A stretch of 64,000 nt of DNA from Desmodesmus armatus (GCA_007449985.2 VIIQ02000192.1:108413-172412), one strand, 5' to 3'; shown: positions 1 to 16,873, numbered from the stretch's first letter. The notes: a model not told the origin generated them from the sequence alone. Made by a program: numbers and translations.

Positions 1-2
1 CT

Positions 3-3270
<3,268 letters not shown>

Positions 3271-4104
3271 GACGGCATGATTGAGTGTGTGAAGGCTGTG
3301 CAGCAAGTTGCAGCACCCCCAGCTGGCCCTCAGGCCGTTGCAGCTTGTGCGTTTGATAATGTGAGTCATTGCAGCATCAAGCCCAGCACGAGGCAATACA
3401 AGGGGCATGGCTGTATGCAGTATTGTTGGAAGTCAAAGCCCTAATCCGTGGGTTTGCGATGTCCGTTTTTCACTCTGGCTGCTTCTTGCTCAGGGGCAAC
3501 CTGCCATGGACACCTCAGCTTCGTTTTAGGTGTTTTGCCTGACCACGTTGTGAGCTAAGCTTAGCTTGAAGCGAACAGACCTGTTCGGAACAGGCAAACA
3601 ATTGCTCGCTTGTCTGCTGTGCCAACTCCGCAGCTCAACTACCTTCAAAACCGAATCGTTACTTTGAGTTTTGATTTTCGCGACCGCAATCCAGGGCCAA
3701 CGTCACCGGGTGGGAGCACAGGTGAGCTGCTACAGCTGCTACACCATGATTATAGTGGCAGCATGCAGGTTGCTGCGCAATGTTCCACTCAATGTGTGCT
3801 GGTAGGTGCTGTTCGCTTGAGGTGCAAAGCGTTGGGTCAGTCTGAGTTGCCCACACCACCCCCAGCGGGTGGTGACCCCCTGTGGGCCGGATGGTGGAAG
3901 GTTGCTGGTGCACCAAATGCTTGATTGAACAGTCATGCAGCATGCAAGCCAGCAAACATGCTTCAGCAGCTGCTCTGCTTCATGCGCTTGACAGTGTCAC
4001 AAGCTCCTTCCAGCACTCTTCTGCTGCCACTGCTGTCGCTCCCGCCACTGCAGCTATCGTAGCCATCAGTGACTCATCAGTCAAGCGCGCCCTGCAGCCA
4101 CATC

Positions 4105-7100
4105 ATGGCTGCTGCGCCCCTGCGCAAGTGGCAGCTGCTGCTGACACAGCTGCAGCTGCTGCAAGCCAAGCTGTCAGCAGGTCAGGCCTGTGATGCAGCA
4201 GAGGTGCGGGCCCTGGAGTATGCAGTGGCGGATGTGCCTTACTTTGACGCCATGCCGCTGGCTCAAGTCAAGGCAGCAGTGCAGGAGCACAAGGTGCGTG
4301 GACACTGGCTTGTAGGATATTTACTGGATATATTTACTGGAAAGCCATGCCTCTGAATATGGCGTGCATCATGCAATATTGGCGTAAGTCAAGGCAGCAG
4401 TGCACAAGGTGCGCCAGCACAGTGGACACTAGTGTACCAGCGCAGCCTGTGGACACGGACCTGTGAAAGGAAGCCATGCATCTGCATCTCTTGTGGAGCA
4501 TGCACAGGAGTAAGATGCACATCATGACGCACCAGCTGAATCCAACATAGCCCGTGGTTTGCCGCCGGTTTTGGCTGGATGCTGCAGCCACTCCAGCGCA
4601 CTGCAGCATGGCGCTACAGTGGACCTTGCTATACATGCTTTCCAGTCAGTTCAACATTCAGACTGCACCAACCACGGTGAGGATTGGGCCAAGCCAGTCT
4701 TGCTTCTCCCACTGCCTGGCTCCCTATCTCACTCAGCCCCGCATTGTCCCCTCATGTACCTTGTTTCCAGGTGCCGCTGCGGCTCTACACCCTGTTTGCC
4801 GGCCTATACCCCAGCAACCCCCGCCTCGGCTCCGTCTTCACCACAGCCATCTACCGCACCCTGTCCCTCTCCATCATCGCTCCCGACGAGATGATTCGCC
4901 AGCTGTCGCCCGGTGGGACCCTGCACCGTACAGCAGTAGCCCTACAGCAGCAAGTGGTGGCCTCCGGCCTACTGCTGCCGCCACACCTGCCCAGCTTGCT
5001 GTCAGCTACTGCTGTCGAGGTGATGGTTGGCCGGGTGCACTTAGGTACCAAGAGTTACCCCGGCTCCTGCCCTGCAGGATGCATCAATGAACCCACCGGC
5101 CAAGGCAGCAGGGGTTCTCGGCAGCGGGGGAGCAGCGGCAGGGGCGGCACGGCCAGAGTCCTCAGCATGAGCGATGGGTTTAACGTGTGTAGGTGCATGG
5201 CTGACCTTGCCACGGGGTGTGTGCAGCTCCTTATTGAGCTGAACCTTGTGTGGAAGTATACCGGCAGCGGGAGTAAGCGGGGTGAGGTGCTGCCGGCTGC
5301 CGTGTGCGCTGCTGCTATGCAGCTGGTGCTAGCGGTCGTGCGCCAAGCCAGCTGCATTGTCGAGCAGCTCCCAGCGGGCTGGGTGATGGCTGACAGTCTG
5401 GTGGAGAGCGCCTTTGGCATGGCTTGTATGGTGGGCTTGAGCCTGCTAAAGCCCTGTGAGAAGATCCTTTTGGGGTTCAGCGCAGCAGTGTTTGACGAAA
5501 TTCAGGGGACTTTGCAGCGGGCGCCGGCTGTGGATGCAGAACAGCAGCTGCTGCTGCAGTCGCCGCACTTGATACAGGGGGTGGGCCTGATGGTGGCGCT
5601 GACAGCATGTGCGGATCTTGTCGCAGCACATGGAGCAGCAAGTTACCTGGCCAGCAGCAGCCGCAGCAGCGGCGGCGGCAGCAGTGATGGCGGCGGCGGC
5701 AGCAGTGACGGCAGCAGCAGCAGCAGCAGCAGGCGCGGCAGCGGCATCCTTGCGTGGATGAGTGGTGTCACCACTGAGTCCCAGCTGAGGTGGAGAGTTC
5801 ATGAGGAGTGCGGTACCTTCCGCGCAGACCCCAGCAGTGACAGCAATGGCAGCAGCAGCGGCAGCAGTGACGATCTTGCAGTTGCGCAGCGGCTGTACAA
5901 GGGGCAGCTGAATGTGGTGGAGGGTGCCTGGGACATGGCCAGCAGCGGCCATAAGCTGCTGCCAAAGCCAATCCAGCTGCTGCTGCAGCTGCTGGGGGTG
6001 AGCAGCAAGGTGGGGATGTGGGGTGGGTGCCGGCTGGTGGAGAGGATTGTTATGTTCGATCTGCTGCTGCCGCGGGCGCGGTCGCTGTACCACAGCTTGT
6101 GTGATGGCCGGCACTACATGATGAGACAGGTGAGGCTTCTGGGACCAGGGGTGGGTAGAACAGGCTTCTGGGACCAGTGGTGGGAAGGAAATGCTTCCGG
6201 GACCAGGGGTGGGTAGGGTAGAAAAGGCTTCTGGGACCAGGGGTGGGTGATTGCGTTGATGGTTAGTCAACCATGGATGGGTCTTGTTGCTGTTGAGCAA
6301 TTGTTTGTCATGTAGCGTGTGAGTTGTATAGGCAAGAGGCATGTGTTGTTGGTATGTATGCAGGAGGAGTAGCAGGAGTTTAGGGTTTAGGGTTGAGTGT
6401 TCGATGGGGAGGTGGGCAACAGGAACATGGGGATACATGGGCTGGGAGGGAAAGTGAGGGGTTAATAAGGACCCGAAAGATCTGCTTATGGTGACCTTTA
6501 TGTTTCATGTTTGTTTACTCCGACACACTGTCACACCTGTCGCCATGCTTCACCTTCCCTCCCAATGCACCACACATATGTGCCACACGCAATTCTCACA
6601 CTGTCTTACATGTCACCGTGCTTCACCTTACCCCCCCCCCTCGTGCAACTCATATGTGTGCCGCAGGCACACACGCAGGGGAAGCTAAACCCTCTGATGC
6701 AGCAGCTGTACGACATGAGGGTACAGACATACCTTCTGCCCGCCGACCCACAGCAGCAGTTCCAGCAGCAATGGCAGCTGGTCAAATCGTACAGTGCCGT
6801 GCCAGGTTTGGACATGCAGCTTCACGAAAGGGTGCAGCACGTGCTGCTGTTTTGGGCGGCAAAGCTGCCAGACTCCACAGATGGCCTTGATCAGTACTGT
6901 AACCAGGCACTGGTCTCCACAACCATGATTGCCAACAAGGCAGGGGGGATGCTGGAGCAGCTGCTGGTGGACTTCATGCAAGAGCAGCACGAGAAGCAGC
7001 AGCGGCAGCAGCAGGGGGAGGAGGGCCCCATCAGGGGTGGCAGCAACAGCCTGCAGCAAGGGCACCAGTCACAGGAGCAGCAGCAGCAGCAGCGGCAGCA

Positions 7101-7262
7101 GCAATTGTTGTTGCAGCAGCAGCAGCAGCAGGGTGCTGCAGAAGCCTCCCAAGGTACTGAGGTGCCTGACCTGCTGCTGCAGCTGCTGCAGCGGGCGATG
7201 ACTCAACTTGACATGTGCGCTAACATTGCTGGCGATACACCTGCTGCTGCTGCTGCCGCTGG

Positions 7263-7294
<32 letters not shown>

Positions 7295-7399
7295 AGCGTA
7301 CTGCCAATGCAGTCAGCAACAGAGACAGGAAAGGCAAGGGCAAGGGCAACAGCAAAGGCAGCAGCAACAGCAGCAGCAGGCGCAGCCGCCAGGCGGTTG

Positions 7400-7433
<34 letters not shown>

Positions 7434-7537
7434 CGGTCAGCGGCCGGGCACCGGGGTGGGTGGTGAGTCCAGCTATCTGACTTGGTTGGTGGTTATCAGG
7501 CTGCTACTGCCCCTCATTAACAAACACTGCAAGCCCT

Positions 7538-7581
<44 letters not shown>

Positions 7582-8958
7582 CCACCACCACCACCACCAC
7601 CACCACCAGCTGCAGCAGCACTCACTACAAGTGATGCTGCTGCTGGGCAGTCAGCAGCAGCAGCAGCACCTGCAGCAGTACCAGTTGCTGCTGACCCTAG
7701 CAGCACACGGGCTCAGCAGGTGCAGCAGCTTGCGCCACTCCTAGAGACGTGTGCACGCCAGCAGCTTGCAGCAGCAGCTGCGGGGCATGCTGCATTGATG
7801 GCCGAGCCAGGCCACATGCTGTCAATCATCTGCAGCATAGCACAAGCGGCCAGCAGCCCGCAAAACAACCAGCATGGAGTGCTGCTGCAAGCTGCTCTGC
7901 GTGAGGGGCCCGGCAGCATAGCAGCCCGGCAGCTGTTTGGAGTACTGGCAAGCCTGCTCAAGGCTGGTACTGTCCTCAACAGCAGTGACGGCAGCATTGG
8001 CGGCAGCAGCAGTGGCGGCAGTGGCAGCAGCGGCAGCAGGGATGTGGGTGTTGCAGCAGGTGTGAGGGCACAGTGGGGCCAGGCGCTAGAGCAGACTGCA
8101 GAGGAGTGTAGGGTGGCTGTGGCTGCTGCAGTTGCGGCTCTCTTGGCACCCTCGATCCTGAAGCACGGCCCCCCGGAAGGCACAAGCATTGACAGCGACA
8201 GCAGCAGCAGCGATGACGATGGAAGCAGCAGTGACAGCATTGGCAGCAAGTGGGAGGCAGTCGATGCAGCAGCACTGGCCCCCTGGCTTGTGCTGTGTGG
8301 CCGCTGCTTTGTGCAGTGGGGGCAGCAGCTGCTGTTACCACAGGGTGCCAGGCATCGCCCCTTTCCATACCCGGACACGGGCTTACTGCACGAGTACAAC
8401 ATTAGCAGTAGCCTCAGCGTGGTGTTTCCCCAGCGACTGCACCAGCAGCAGGAGCGTACACATGGTATGCTCCCTGCAGAGGGTTTATCAGGGCCACAGG
8501 GCGGCTCAGGTGAAGTAGAGCCGCGCCTGTTTGGCTTCCTGAGTGCGGGGCTGCATCTCACATTTGGCCGCTTGAAAGGTAGCAGCAGCAGCAGCAGCGG
8601 GGGTAATGATGGCGCCGGCAGCAGCAGCAGCAGCATAGAGGCGCTGTCTGCAGCGTTCCAACAGTTGCAGATGGCACACTTGTACGAGTGCAGCTTTCCA
8701 CACGAAGGAGGCCATCAGCAGTTTGGGAAGCTTCTAGTGGAAGTGGGGCAAATCTTTGCCGGCAGCCTGCCACTGAAGAGCCTCTGCTGCAACAACCCCC
8801 TCTGTGCCAACATCGAGGGGCCATGTGAGGCTGCAGCGGCCAGCAAGGATTGCAGTGCGTGCAGGGCTGCGAGCTACTGCAGCTCTGTGTGTCAGAAGCA
8901 GCACTGGCAGCAGCATAAGCGGCTGTGCAGCGCAGGGCTGGCTGCCGACAGGGGCTGA
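4105..8958 (+). CDS. MYND-type zinc-finger protein, paralog A (about 1,279 aa)
   Basis: Three exons joined at phase 0: 4105-4293, 4771-6129 and 6667-8958. The start is the ATG at 4105, because the 63-residue first exon then ends at the same point (QEHK, followed by VPLRL) as in the other paralogs (QQLK, then VPLQL). The protein is low in recognisable domains until the end. It carries Ser, Gln, Ala and Pro homopolymers, including a pure Pro run near 7580. The last 60 residues form a MYND finger with pairs CNNPLC, CSAC, YCSSVC and a final HKRLC, which would bind two zinc ions. MYND fingers usually dock proline-rich partner peptides, and a regulatory or scaffolding role is inferred only from that. 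This is the most diverged paralog, on the strand opposite gene B, and its frame is intact. Confidence 0.85.
6136..6250 (+). repeat. Intronic minisatellite, four imperfect units of about 33 bp
   Basis: The core CTTCTGGGACCAGGGGTGGG recurs four times just inside the second intron of gene A. A short telomere-like run, TTTAGGGTTTAGGG, follows at about 6380-6393. Confidence 0.8.
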
Positions 8959-10053
8959 GGGAGTGGGCTTGCGCTGCTGCCTGCGCAGCGTGGCCATGCT
9001 GGTCAGGTTGTGTGATTGATTGCATGGTTTGCGGCATTGCATCGATTGTGTGGAAACAAAGGCAGGTTTCAGGATTGGGGCGGAGAGCCGAAGTTTCTCA
9101 ATTGTGCTAGAATGGTTGGGTGCGTGTTGAGAGACTCTCTCAGTCCGGTACTGAGCCTGTTGCTACTGGCAACAGTACTTATGTTGTTTGCCCAACAGGT
9201 GTGTTGATGGATTGAGCTTGACTGTGCTGCATCGTGCTGTGCCGTGCCAACTTAGTTTTGTCACAGTATGTACATGTCACCCTTTTTCACGCATCTGTCG
9301 CAACAACAGCATGTGTACGTGCTGAGCTTGAATACTGTTACTGTTACATGGTTCAGGCTGAATACAATGAAGCAAGCTGCAAGCGCACGACACATGAGTG
9401 CAATAACTTCTACCTACTTGTATTCACAGTCGCTTGTCCCAATTGTGGGCCGCAGCTGGTGTAACTTCACACTGAGCATTTCCTTTCGCCAAGTACTGGC
9501 ATCCCTGCTTGCCTCATTAGACCATGAGCATCGCCAGGCTATTCACATGGGGTTCACTCGATTTAACCGGCTTCAGCACGACTTCTGCAAGCAAGTTGCA
9601 CCCCTTCAATCGCCAAGGGCAGGCATTGACCCGTGCTTACCAGACAACAAACAGGGACTTGGACTGCACCCCAGAACAACGGACAAGATTGAGGTTTAGA
9701 CGCTGAAAGCCAGGAAATCAACTATCGACACAACTTGTACATTGTTTGACAAAAAATGTCACATGGTGGGCAAAATCTGTAGCACGGTTTGCATACTGTT
9801 TGACAAACAGGTTACAGAGTGAGCCAAAATCGTAGCGGGTCCTGCATACTGATACACAAACATATCACAAAATGAGGAGAACAACCTAGCGCCACACCAG
9901 CCAACCCCCAGGATGCACTACACCCAGGCACCCTACGACGCAGTCACTGTACGCTAAGATACACAACAGTACTAGTTGTACACCAGATGGCACTGCAATA
10001 CAATTTTTGGCCAGCAAACTGCTGGTAATTGAGGCTTGTGCAGCTCCACATCC
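8959..10053. other. Intergenic spacer between convergent MYND genes A and B
   Basis: The spacer is AT-richer than its surroundings. Short open frames exist, but none has coding character or a recognisable domain. It should hold the 3' UTRs and poly(A) signals of genes A and B, which point toward each other here. I see no repeat or RNA gene. Confidence 0.6.
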
Positions 10054-13000
10054 TCAATTTGCTATTGCTGCTGGTGCTGCAACGACAGCAGCAGCCGCTG
10101 CCAGCGCCTTGCACACAGGCTTGTGCTGCTTCCAAGCCACGCGCTGACAGTCCCTCCCACAGTAGCGGGCAATGTGGCACCCCGCACAAATGCAGCTGCG
10201 CGCTGACACCAGCTGCACCTCTGTGAGCCCGCTGATGTTCCCACAGCCCGGGTTGTTGCAGAAGTGCGGCACTGCGATGTTGCAGAGCATGGCCCCAACT
10301 GTCTGCAGCTGCTGCACCAGCGCTGTGAGTGAAGCATCCGTCAGCCCCTCAGGCTGCTGCATCCCCTGCACAGCCGACAAGAGCGCCTGCAGCTGCGGCT
10401 GCAGCTGCTGCGGTGCACAACCGGCAGCTTCCAGCTGTGCAAGCGCTGCAGGCGCCTCAACACCACCCACCCACTCAGACACTGTGGCTGCCCCCGACCG
10501 CAGCCAACTTGGAGGGCTACACTGCAGCACCAGTGTTGCACTGTACTCCTGCAATTCAGCTTCCCTCTCCCTCACCTCAGACGCCAGCTGCAGCAGCTGT
10601 GGGACCCGCTGACGCAACTGCTTCGCCCACTGCAGGCAGCAGCGCCCAAAGATGACAAGGCTGGGCAGGTAGTCTGCTGCAGGCTGCTGTGCTGCTGCTG
10701 ACCATGGCGTTGGTGGTAACAGCAGCCCCACAGCTGCCTCCCCAGCCGCTGCGCAGCAGCCGGCTAGTGCCCCCGCACCCCAACACGGCCGCCCCATCTT
10801 CAGCACTGTGCTGAGCAAGCTGTACAGCTGCCGCTGCTCCTGTGCCACCACCTCAGGCCCACAGAGGCCCATGTGCTGCACCAACGCAGAGCGGGTGTAG
10901 CCCTGGCGGCAAACTAGCACTCGTGTGAACAGCGCACTGCTCTCAAAAGGCAGATCTTCTATGTTTACCGTGCCGTTCTGCATTGCCGTGGTGACAGCAC
11001 GCAGCACAGCCTCAAGCACAGGCCCCAATCTGGCAAACCTGGCGGCCTCCTGTGACGCTGCAGCTGTGGCACGTCTGCTACTGCTGCTGTTGCTGTTGGT
11101 GCCGCTGCTGTTGCCACTGCTGCTGAGCTGGCACAGCTCGCCTTGCGAGAAGTGCAGCATGGTGCAAAGCAGTGGCAGCAGCCGCGCAAGGTAGCCTGCC
11201 CTTGCCGCCTCCGTTAAAGCTGCCCCGCTATCGTTGCTGCTGCTGCTGCCGCCCCCTGTACTGCCTGCTTGTGTTGGGGGCTGCTGGTGAAGCATGTCGT
11301 CCACCAACTGCAGCACCAGACCTAGCACCTCCTGCACCCAGCCGACAGGTGGTACTGGAAGAAGCCAGCCGAGGCTTTCCTGATCCCTGCTTAGGTCATC
11401 GCCCACAAATAACACGCTGCTGCATAGGTCAAGCAGCTCCTGCACGGTCTCCTGCAGGTGCTGCAAGTGCTGTTGCGCCAAGTGCTGGGCGCTGGGTGAC
11501 AGAAGGCTGCTGGCGCACGGCAGCAGCACTGCTGGCAGCAGCATCAGCGTGAGTGGCAGCAGCAGCAACTGCTGCTGGACTTGACGCCGCTGCTGCAACT
11601 GCAGCTGCTGCAGTTGCAGCTGCCAGGACGCCAAGCCGTTGCTGTCCGATGGGTCCATCACTGCAGCGCACCATTCCTTGCACACACCAGCTGCAATGCG
11701 CAGTTCTGAACAGTCTGCCAGCAGGTTCACTGGCTCCTGTGCCCAGGCAGTAACTTCAGGAGCCAAGCCCAGCAGCTGCAGCAGGTGCAGCTGGCAGACT
11801 GACTGGGTGTCAATGACATCCGCACTGCTGCTGCTCCCGCTGCTGCTGCTGTTGCCACCAGGGGCATGCTGATGTTGTCCTGTAGGGGCGGGCGTGCTGC
11901 TGCTGCAGCCGCGGCTGCTGCTGCCACCCTCCTTGGCATTGTGAGCTGCCACTGCGCTGCTGACATCCGCTGCCAAGAGCACCAGCATCGATGCTGCAAA
12001 AGGCAGCCTTTCGGGTGCCAGCAGCAGCTGCTGCAGGCCCTCTCCCTCGCTGCCCTCCCCCTGCTGCTGCCAGCGCCCATACGCCACAACCAATCTCGAG
12101 ACTAATTTATAGCCCAGCTTCCGGGCTGTCCGAGTGCTGGTTTGCAAACTAGTCAGCACCTCATCTACTTTGTGAGGCATGCGCTGGCGCAGCTCCGGAC
12201 GCAGATGCTGCACCAGGACGCTGGCATGCTGCAGGACTGCTGTGGTGAGTTGCATGCCTGCAGCTGCATGCCCACTAGGGTGGCACAGCCAGGCAATGAT
12301 GTCCACATCAGCCGACTGCGGAGCCCAGAGGCCCAACATGAGATCGTACACGAGCATGACTGTGTGCAACATCCCGTGGCCCGCGCTGGGGGTGTGCTCC
12401 TCGCTCCAATCACCAGCAGCATGGGCGGCTCCCTTGTCCTGCAGGTCGGCAGCCGCCGCTGTCATGACTGCTGCGAGCTGCTGCAGCATCCCCGAGTGCT
12501 CCAGCTGCTGCCGCATGCTGCTGGCCAGGCTGCTGCTGCCGGCGCCCTTGGTCACGCCTGCTTCATTTGCTGTCTGTATCAGGGACTGCAGCGTGACGAA
12601 AGCACAATGCGTGCAATCTGAGCTCCAGCTGTGCTGAGCTGCTGCGGTGAAGGCGGCTCCAAGCTGCAACGGTACCTGCACCATGTGACAGCAGGTGGAA
12701 GGATAGATGGATGGGCGAAGGGCACTTGTTTGTCAATTTGAGCTGATGTGGGTCAGTGCCGTATAGTAGGCCCACCATCGCAGCACGGCAACTGGGGCAG
12801 GAGACACAGCCATGCCAGCCAAGCGCAAGCAAAGTGCAAGCAGGCGGCTAGAGTATGCAACAACAAACATGCCCTTGAACATGCAGCTGCTGCTGCCAGT
12901 CAGCAACAAATGCTGAGCAAGAATTTGCAAGCGGACATAACAGTATCAGATAAGCATTGGGTGGGGAGTGATGAACTGCCACTGCTTACTGACGACTCAC

Positions 13001-13275
13001 GCCAGTGCTGAGCTCAGTGTGGACCAACAGACAGTGTCCGCCTGCAGCCACGCTTGTAGCAGAAGTGACAGACCATGTTTGCAACTCACCTTCAGCTGCT
13101 GCACCAGCTTCTTCCAGACTGCTTTGGGTTGTGGCGGAAGCTCAAATACCTTGTCAACCAGGTGCTTCACTGTTCGTAGCACTGCGTTCGCCTCTGCACT
13201 GCCAGGCTGCTTGGTATTGCACTCCTGCAGCAGCTTGGCAGCTTTGTCCCACGTGCCAGCGACGTTGGTTCCCAT
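10054..13275 (-). CDS. MYND-type zinc-finger protein, paralog B (about 935 aa), intact
   Basis: Two exons on the minus strand: 13275-13090 (62 codons, ATG at 13275-13273) and 12675-10054. The donor is AAG|GTGAGT and the acceptor GCAG|GTACC, phase 0. The frame is open throughout, so this copy serves as the reference for the damaged ones. Family blocks are FTAAAQHSW after the intron, IAWLCHP, KEWCAAVMDPSDSNG, HMGLCGPEV, RQLYSLLSTVLKMG, DYLPSLVIFGRCCLQWA and SEWVGGVEAP. The C-terminal MYND finger reads CNNPGCGN, CAGCHIARYCGRDC and WKQHKPVC. Gln and Ser runs separate the blocks. The conserved blocks look alpha-helical and could form a helical scaffold, but that is inference. It lies tail-to-tail with gene A and head-to-tail with copy C. 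Confidence 0.88.
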
Positions 13276-14410
13276 GCCTGCACACGGAGAGCCAGCAGTA
13301 TGTTGGCTGCTATCTCTATGCTTTGATCAGTGGCGTGTTTGAGTGTAGAGCAGCTGGGAGTTGTGTTTGATTGATTTGAGCTGTTCTGATGCCTGGCTGA
13401 TGACTGCTGGTGCTGAGCCTGTCGACAAAGCCTTCACATAGACCTGACCTCTCTAATAATTGTAACTGCACACCGGCAGTTGGCGGCGTTGCCCCAAAGA
13501 CAGACTGATGATCTACGCTTGCAGAGCAACTCGAATACGACCTACTGACCGCATGCCCCAATCAAAGTCGTTGTCTGGCAGTGTAGGCAAACGGCGCAAA
13601 CACTGCAACCTTCTGCCGTGACTGCTTGGCCGTTGGTAACCGCCATCAGGGACCGCAAGTGCTGCAACAACTTCCTTTTACCAATAAGCAGCGGTATTAA
13701 GAGCCCTTACTACCCCTGGCACTAACTGTTGCTAGCAAACAGTATTGATGTTGCACACTGTGCTCAAGCTGTTGTGTCTCCAGTCTGAAGTGACATCCAG
13801 GGATGCAACTTGTTGGGGCACACACACGACTGCAGGCCTGCAGCAGTGCAGCTCGGGGCACAGAGCCCTTGCCCTATAGTCCACAGGGCCGTTGCTCCTA
13901 TGATGGTTTGCAGGGTCAGCCGAAGTGTGAGAGGAGGACCTTCTTGCTCTCTGACGCAATAGTAGCGCCACCCATGTCTGGCTGGACCATTGCAAGAAGG
14001 TTGATTTGCACAACTCGATAATAGTGTGAGGTGCAAGGAGTGTGTTGCCTGTCAGGACGACTGGTTGTTCTTTTGAGGCAATGGTCTCAATGGCACAGGC
14101 TCTTGTATGTGTGCAAGAGGCGCCATCTTCAAAAAACTGCAGCTGGCACAAACCGCCCAATTGCTAGGGACGTACGTGCGATATGGCTGTGCACACCAAA
14201 CCACCTATGCACACGTGACTATGAAGAAGTGAGCATTTCCAACCAGCGCGGGTGCGGAACGGTGTAACATGGACATGTGGCATAACAGCCGGCTGACCAA
14301 AAGCACAAAGATCCAGTCAACAGCCAAATGCTGGACAAGCCAGCCCCATGCACATCCTATCCTACATCCTATCCGACATCCTATCCTACATGCCAGCTAG
14401 GCATGCCTAA
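13276..14410. other. Intergenic unit between MYND copies B and C (repeated at 44755-46490)
   Basis: There is no gene here. The sequence is closely similar to the spacer between the third MYND gene's 5' end and gene D, so gene and spacer were duplicated together. A (CATCCTATCCTA)-type microsatellite sits at about 14353-14395. Confidence 0.7.
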
Positions 14411-16212
14411 CTACCCATGCACTATGCCACCACTACCTCCCTCCTGTTGCGGCGGTGCCACCACTGCCAGTGCCTTGCACACAGGCTTGTGCTGCTTCCA
14501 TGCCGCCCGCTGACAGGCTTGCCCACAGTAGCGGGCAATGTGGCACCCAGCACAAATGCAGCTGCGCCCTGACACCAGTTGCACCTCTGTAGGGCCGCTG
14601 ATGTTCCCACAACCTGGGTTGTTGCAAAAATGTGGCACTGCGATGTTGCAGAGCATGGCCCCAGTTGCCTGCAGCTGCTGCACCAGCGCTGTAAGGGAAG
14701 CTTCTGTCAGCCCATGCTGCGCCCCCTGCTGGGCTGACAGCAGCGCATCCAGCTGCTGCTGCAGCTGCTGCGGTGCACAACCGGCAGCTTCCAGCTGTGC
14801 AAGTGCTGCAGGCGCCTCAATACCACCCACCCATTCAGACACGGTGGCTGCCCCCCGCCACAGCCCAGGGATGTACAGGTCAAGCAGCTGCTGCACCGTC
14901 GCCTGCCGCTGCTCCAACACTCCTGACCTCAACAGCAGCAGCCCTGCCGCCTGCTGCCTTACATGCTCTGCCCACTGCAGGCAGCAGCGCCCGAAGATCA
15001 CAAGGCTGGGCAGGTAGTCCACAGCAGGCTGCTGTGCTGCTGCTGACGCTGGCGTTGATTGCAACAGCAGCCCCACAGCTGCATCCCCAGCCGCTGTGCA
15101 GCAGCCGCGTGGTGCCCGCTCACCCCAGCACGGACGACCCATCTTCAGCACTGTGCTGAGCAGGCTATACAGCTGCCGCTGCTCCTGTGCCAGCACCTCA
15201 GGCCCACAGAGGCCCATGTGCTGGGTCACTGCCGAGTGGGTGAAGCCCTGGCGGCAAACCAGCAATTCTGTGAACAATGCACTGCTCTCTAAGGGCAGAT
15301 CATCTGTGGTGACCGTGCCGCACTGCATTGCCGTGGTGACAGCACGCAGCACAGCCTCAAGAACGGGCCCCAATCGGCCCACCCTGGCGGCTTCCGGTGA
15401 CGCTGCAGCTGTGGCATCTTGGGGGCGGCTGCTGCTGCTGTCGGTGCCGTTGCAGCTGCTGCTGTCGTTGGTGCTGTCGTTGGCGCTGTTGCCGTTGTTG
15501 CTGAGCTGGCACAGTTCGCCTTGGGAGAACTGCAGCATGGTGCAAAGCAGTGGCAGCAGCCGCGCAAGGCAGCCTGCCCTTGCCGCCGCCGTTGAAGCTG
15601 GCCTGCTGTCGTTGCTGCTGCTGCTGCCTCCTGTACTGCCTGCTTGTGTTGGGGCTGCTGGTGCAGCATCTGGTCCACTAACTGCAGCACCAGACCCAGC
15701 ACCTCCTGCACCCAGCCGGCAGGTGGTGCTGGGGGAAGCCAGCCAAGGCTTTCCTGCTGCCTGCTTATATCATCACCCACAATCAACATGGTGCTGCACA
15801 GGTCAAGCAGCTGCTGCACCGTCGCCTGCAGCTGCTGTGATCGGTGCCGCAGCAGCTGTTGGGCGCTGGGTGACAGCAGCCTGCTGGCGCACGGCAGCAG
15901 GACAGCTGGCAGCAGCATCAAGATGTTTGGCAGCAGCAGCAGCTGCTGCTGCACTTCACGTCGCTGCTGCTGCGGCAGCTGCTGCAGTTGCGGCTGCCAA
16001 GACGCCAAGCCATTGCTGTCCGATGGGTCCAGCACTCCAGCGCACCATTCCTTGCACGCATCAAGTGCCATGCGCAGTCCCGCACACACTGCTGGCAGGT
16101 TCACTGGCTCTTGAGCCCAGGCTGTTACCTCAGGAGCCAAGCCCAACAGCTGCAGCAGCTGCAGCTGGCAGACTGACGGGGTGTCACTGACATCCGCACT
16201 GCTGCTGCCCCT

Positions 16213-16243
<31 letters not shown>

Positions 16244-16725
16244 TTGCCACCAGAGGCGTGCTGCTGCTGCCCTATGTGGGCGGCCGCGCTGCTGCTGCTG
16301 CAGCCGCCACTGCTGCTGCCCCCAACCTGGCCATTGTGTGCTGCCACTGCGCTGCTGACATCAGCTGCCAAGAGCACTACCATCGTTGCTGCAAAAGGCA
16401 GCCTTTCGGGTGACTACAGCAGCTGGCGCAGGCCCTATCCCTCACTGCCCTCCCCCTGCTGCTGCCAGCTCGCATGCGCCAAACCCACTCTGGTTGTGAT
16501 GTGCATGCCCAGCGTCCGGGCTGCCCTGGTGCTGGTTTGCAAAATACGCAGCAACTTATCTGTGTTGTGAGGCACGTGCTGGCGCAGCGGCAGCAAATGC
16601 TGCAGCATGATGCTGGCATGCTGCAGCACTGCTGTGGTCAGTTGCATGCCAGCAGCTGCATGCCCACAGGGGTGGCACAGCCAGGCAATCTCGTCCACAT
16701 CAGACTGAGGCTCCCAGAGGCCCAA
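14411..16725 (-). pseudogene. MYND paralog C, 3' half, cut by LINE 3' end
   Basis: Very close to gene B. It reads from a block ending LGLWEPQ, next to the LINE tail at 16726, down to a complete MYND finger (CNNPGCGN, CAGCHIARYCGQAC, WKQHKPVC) and the stop at 14411. It is broken in at least two places. An in-frame TAG replaces a codon just after QLL at about 16417, and a one-base loss in a G run near 15640 moves the frame so that the Ser-rich middle is read from another frame. Exon 1 and the start of exon 2 are missing here and are not found beyond the LINE. The matching 5' half is at 41471-44754. Confidence 0.85.
15149..16725. repeat. 1,577-bp direct repeat, left copy (right copy 41471-43047)
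   Basis: The two copies have exactly the same length and differ at only a handful of bases that I could see. Examples are near 15640, 15790, 15950, 16112 and 16304, against the same offsets in the right copy. The left copy ends at the LINE 3' tail; the right copy begins at the end of the Penelope-like remnant. The repeat is internal MYND-gene coding sequence. Confidence 0.9.
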
Positions 16726-16873
16726 GTAAGTAAGTAAGTAAGTAACTACGCCTATGGCGAACCACTGGCGTAACGTTAAGGCAAGAGGGGTGTGCATGTC
16801 TAGCATGCTAGACTACCACACCCCCCACCTGACCCCTCCAGCCCGAGGGCATGGAGGGGGTGTAAAGTGTAAA

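Noticed and set aside
3685..3710. NPGP sequence (RDRNPGPT) as another 2A motif
   Set aside because: Lacks the required D-x-E before NPGP and sits in a stretch with no coding support.
6378..6395. TTTAGGG repeats as a chromosome end or telomere relic
   Set aside because: Only two to three units inside an intron; too short to claim more than chance or a simple repeat.
9268..9699. 143-codon frame in the spacer between genes A and B
   Set aside because: No domain, no splice context, AT-richer composition, and no similarity to the neighbouring families.
13385..13430. CTGATGA followed by a CTGCTGG stretch as a second hammerhead
   Set aside because: No GAAA strand and no stem II pairing at the right distance.
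15096..16190. Long plus-strand frames over the MYND copies (also 41475-42512)
   Set aside because: Antisense shadows made by GC-rich CAG/CTG coding sequence; the minus strand carries the conserved family blocks.
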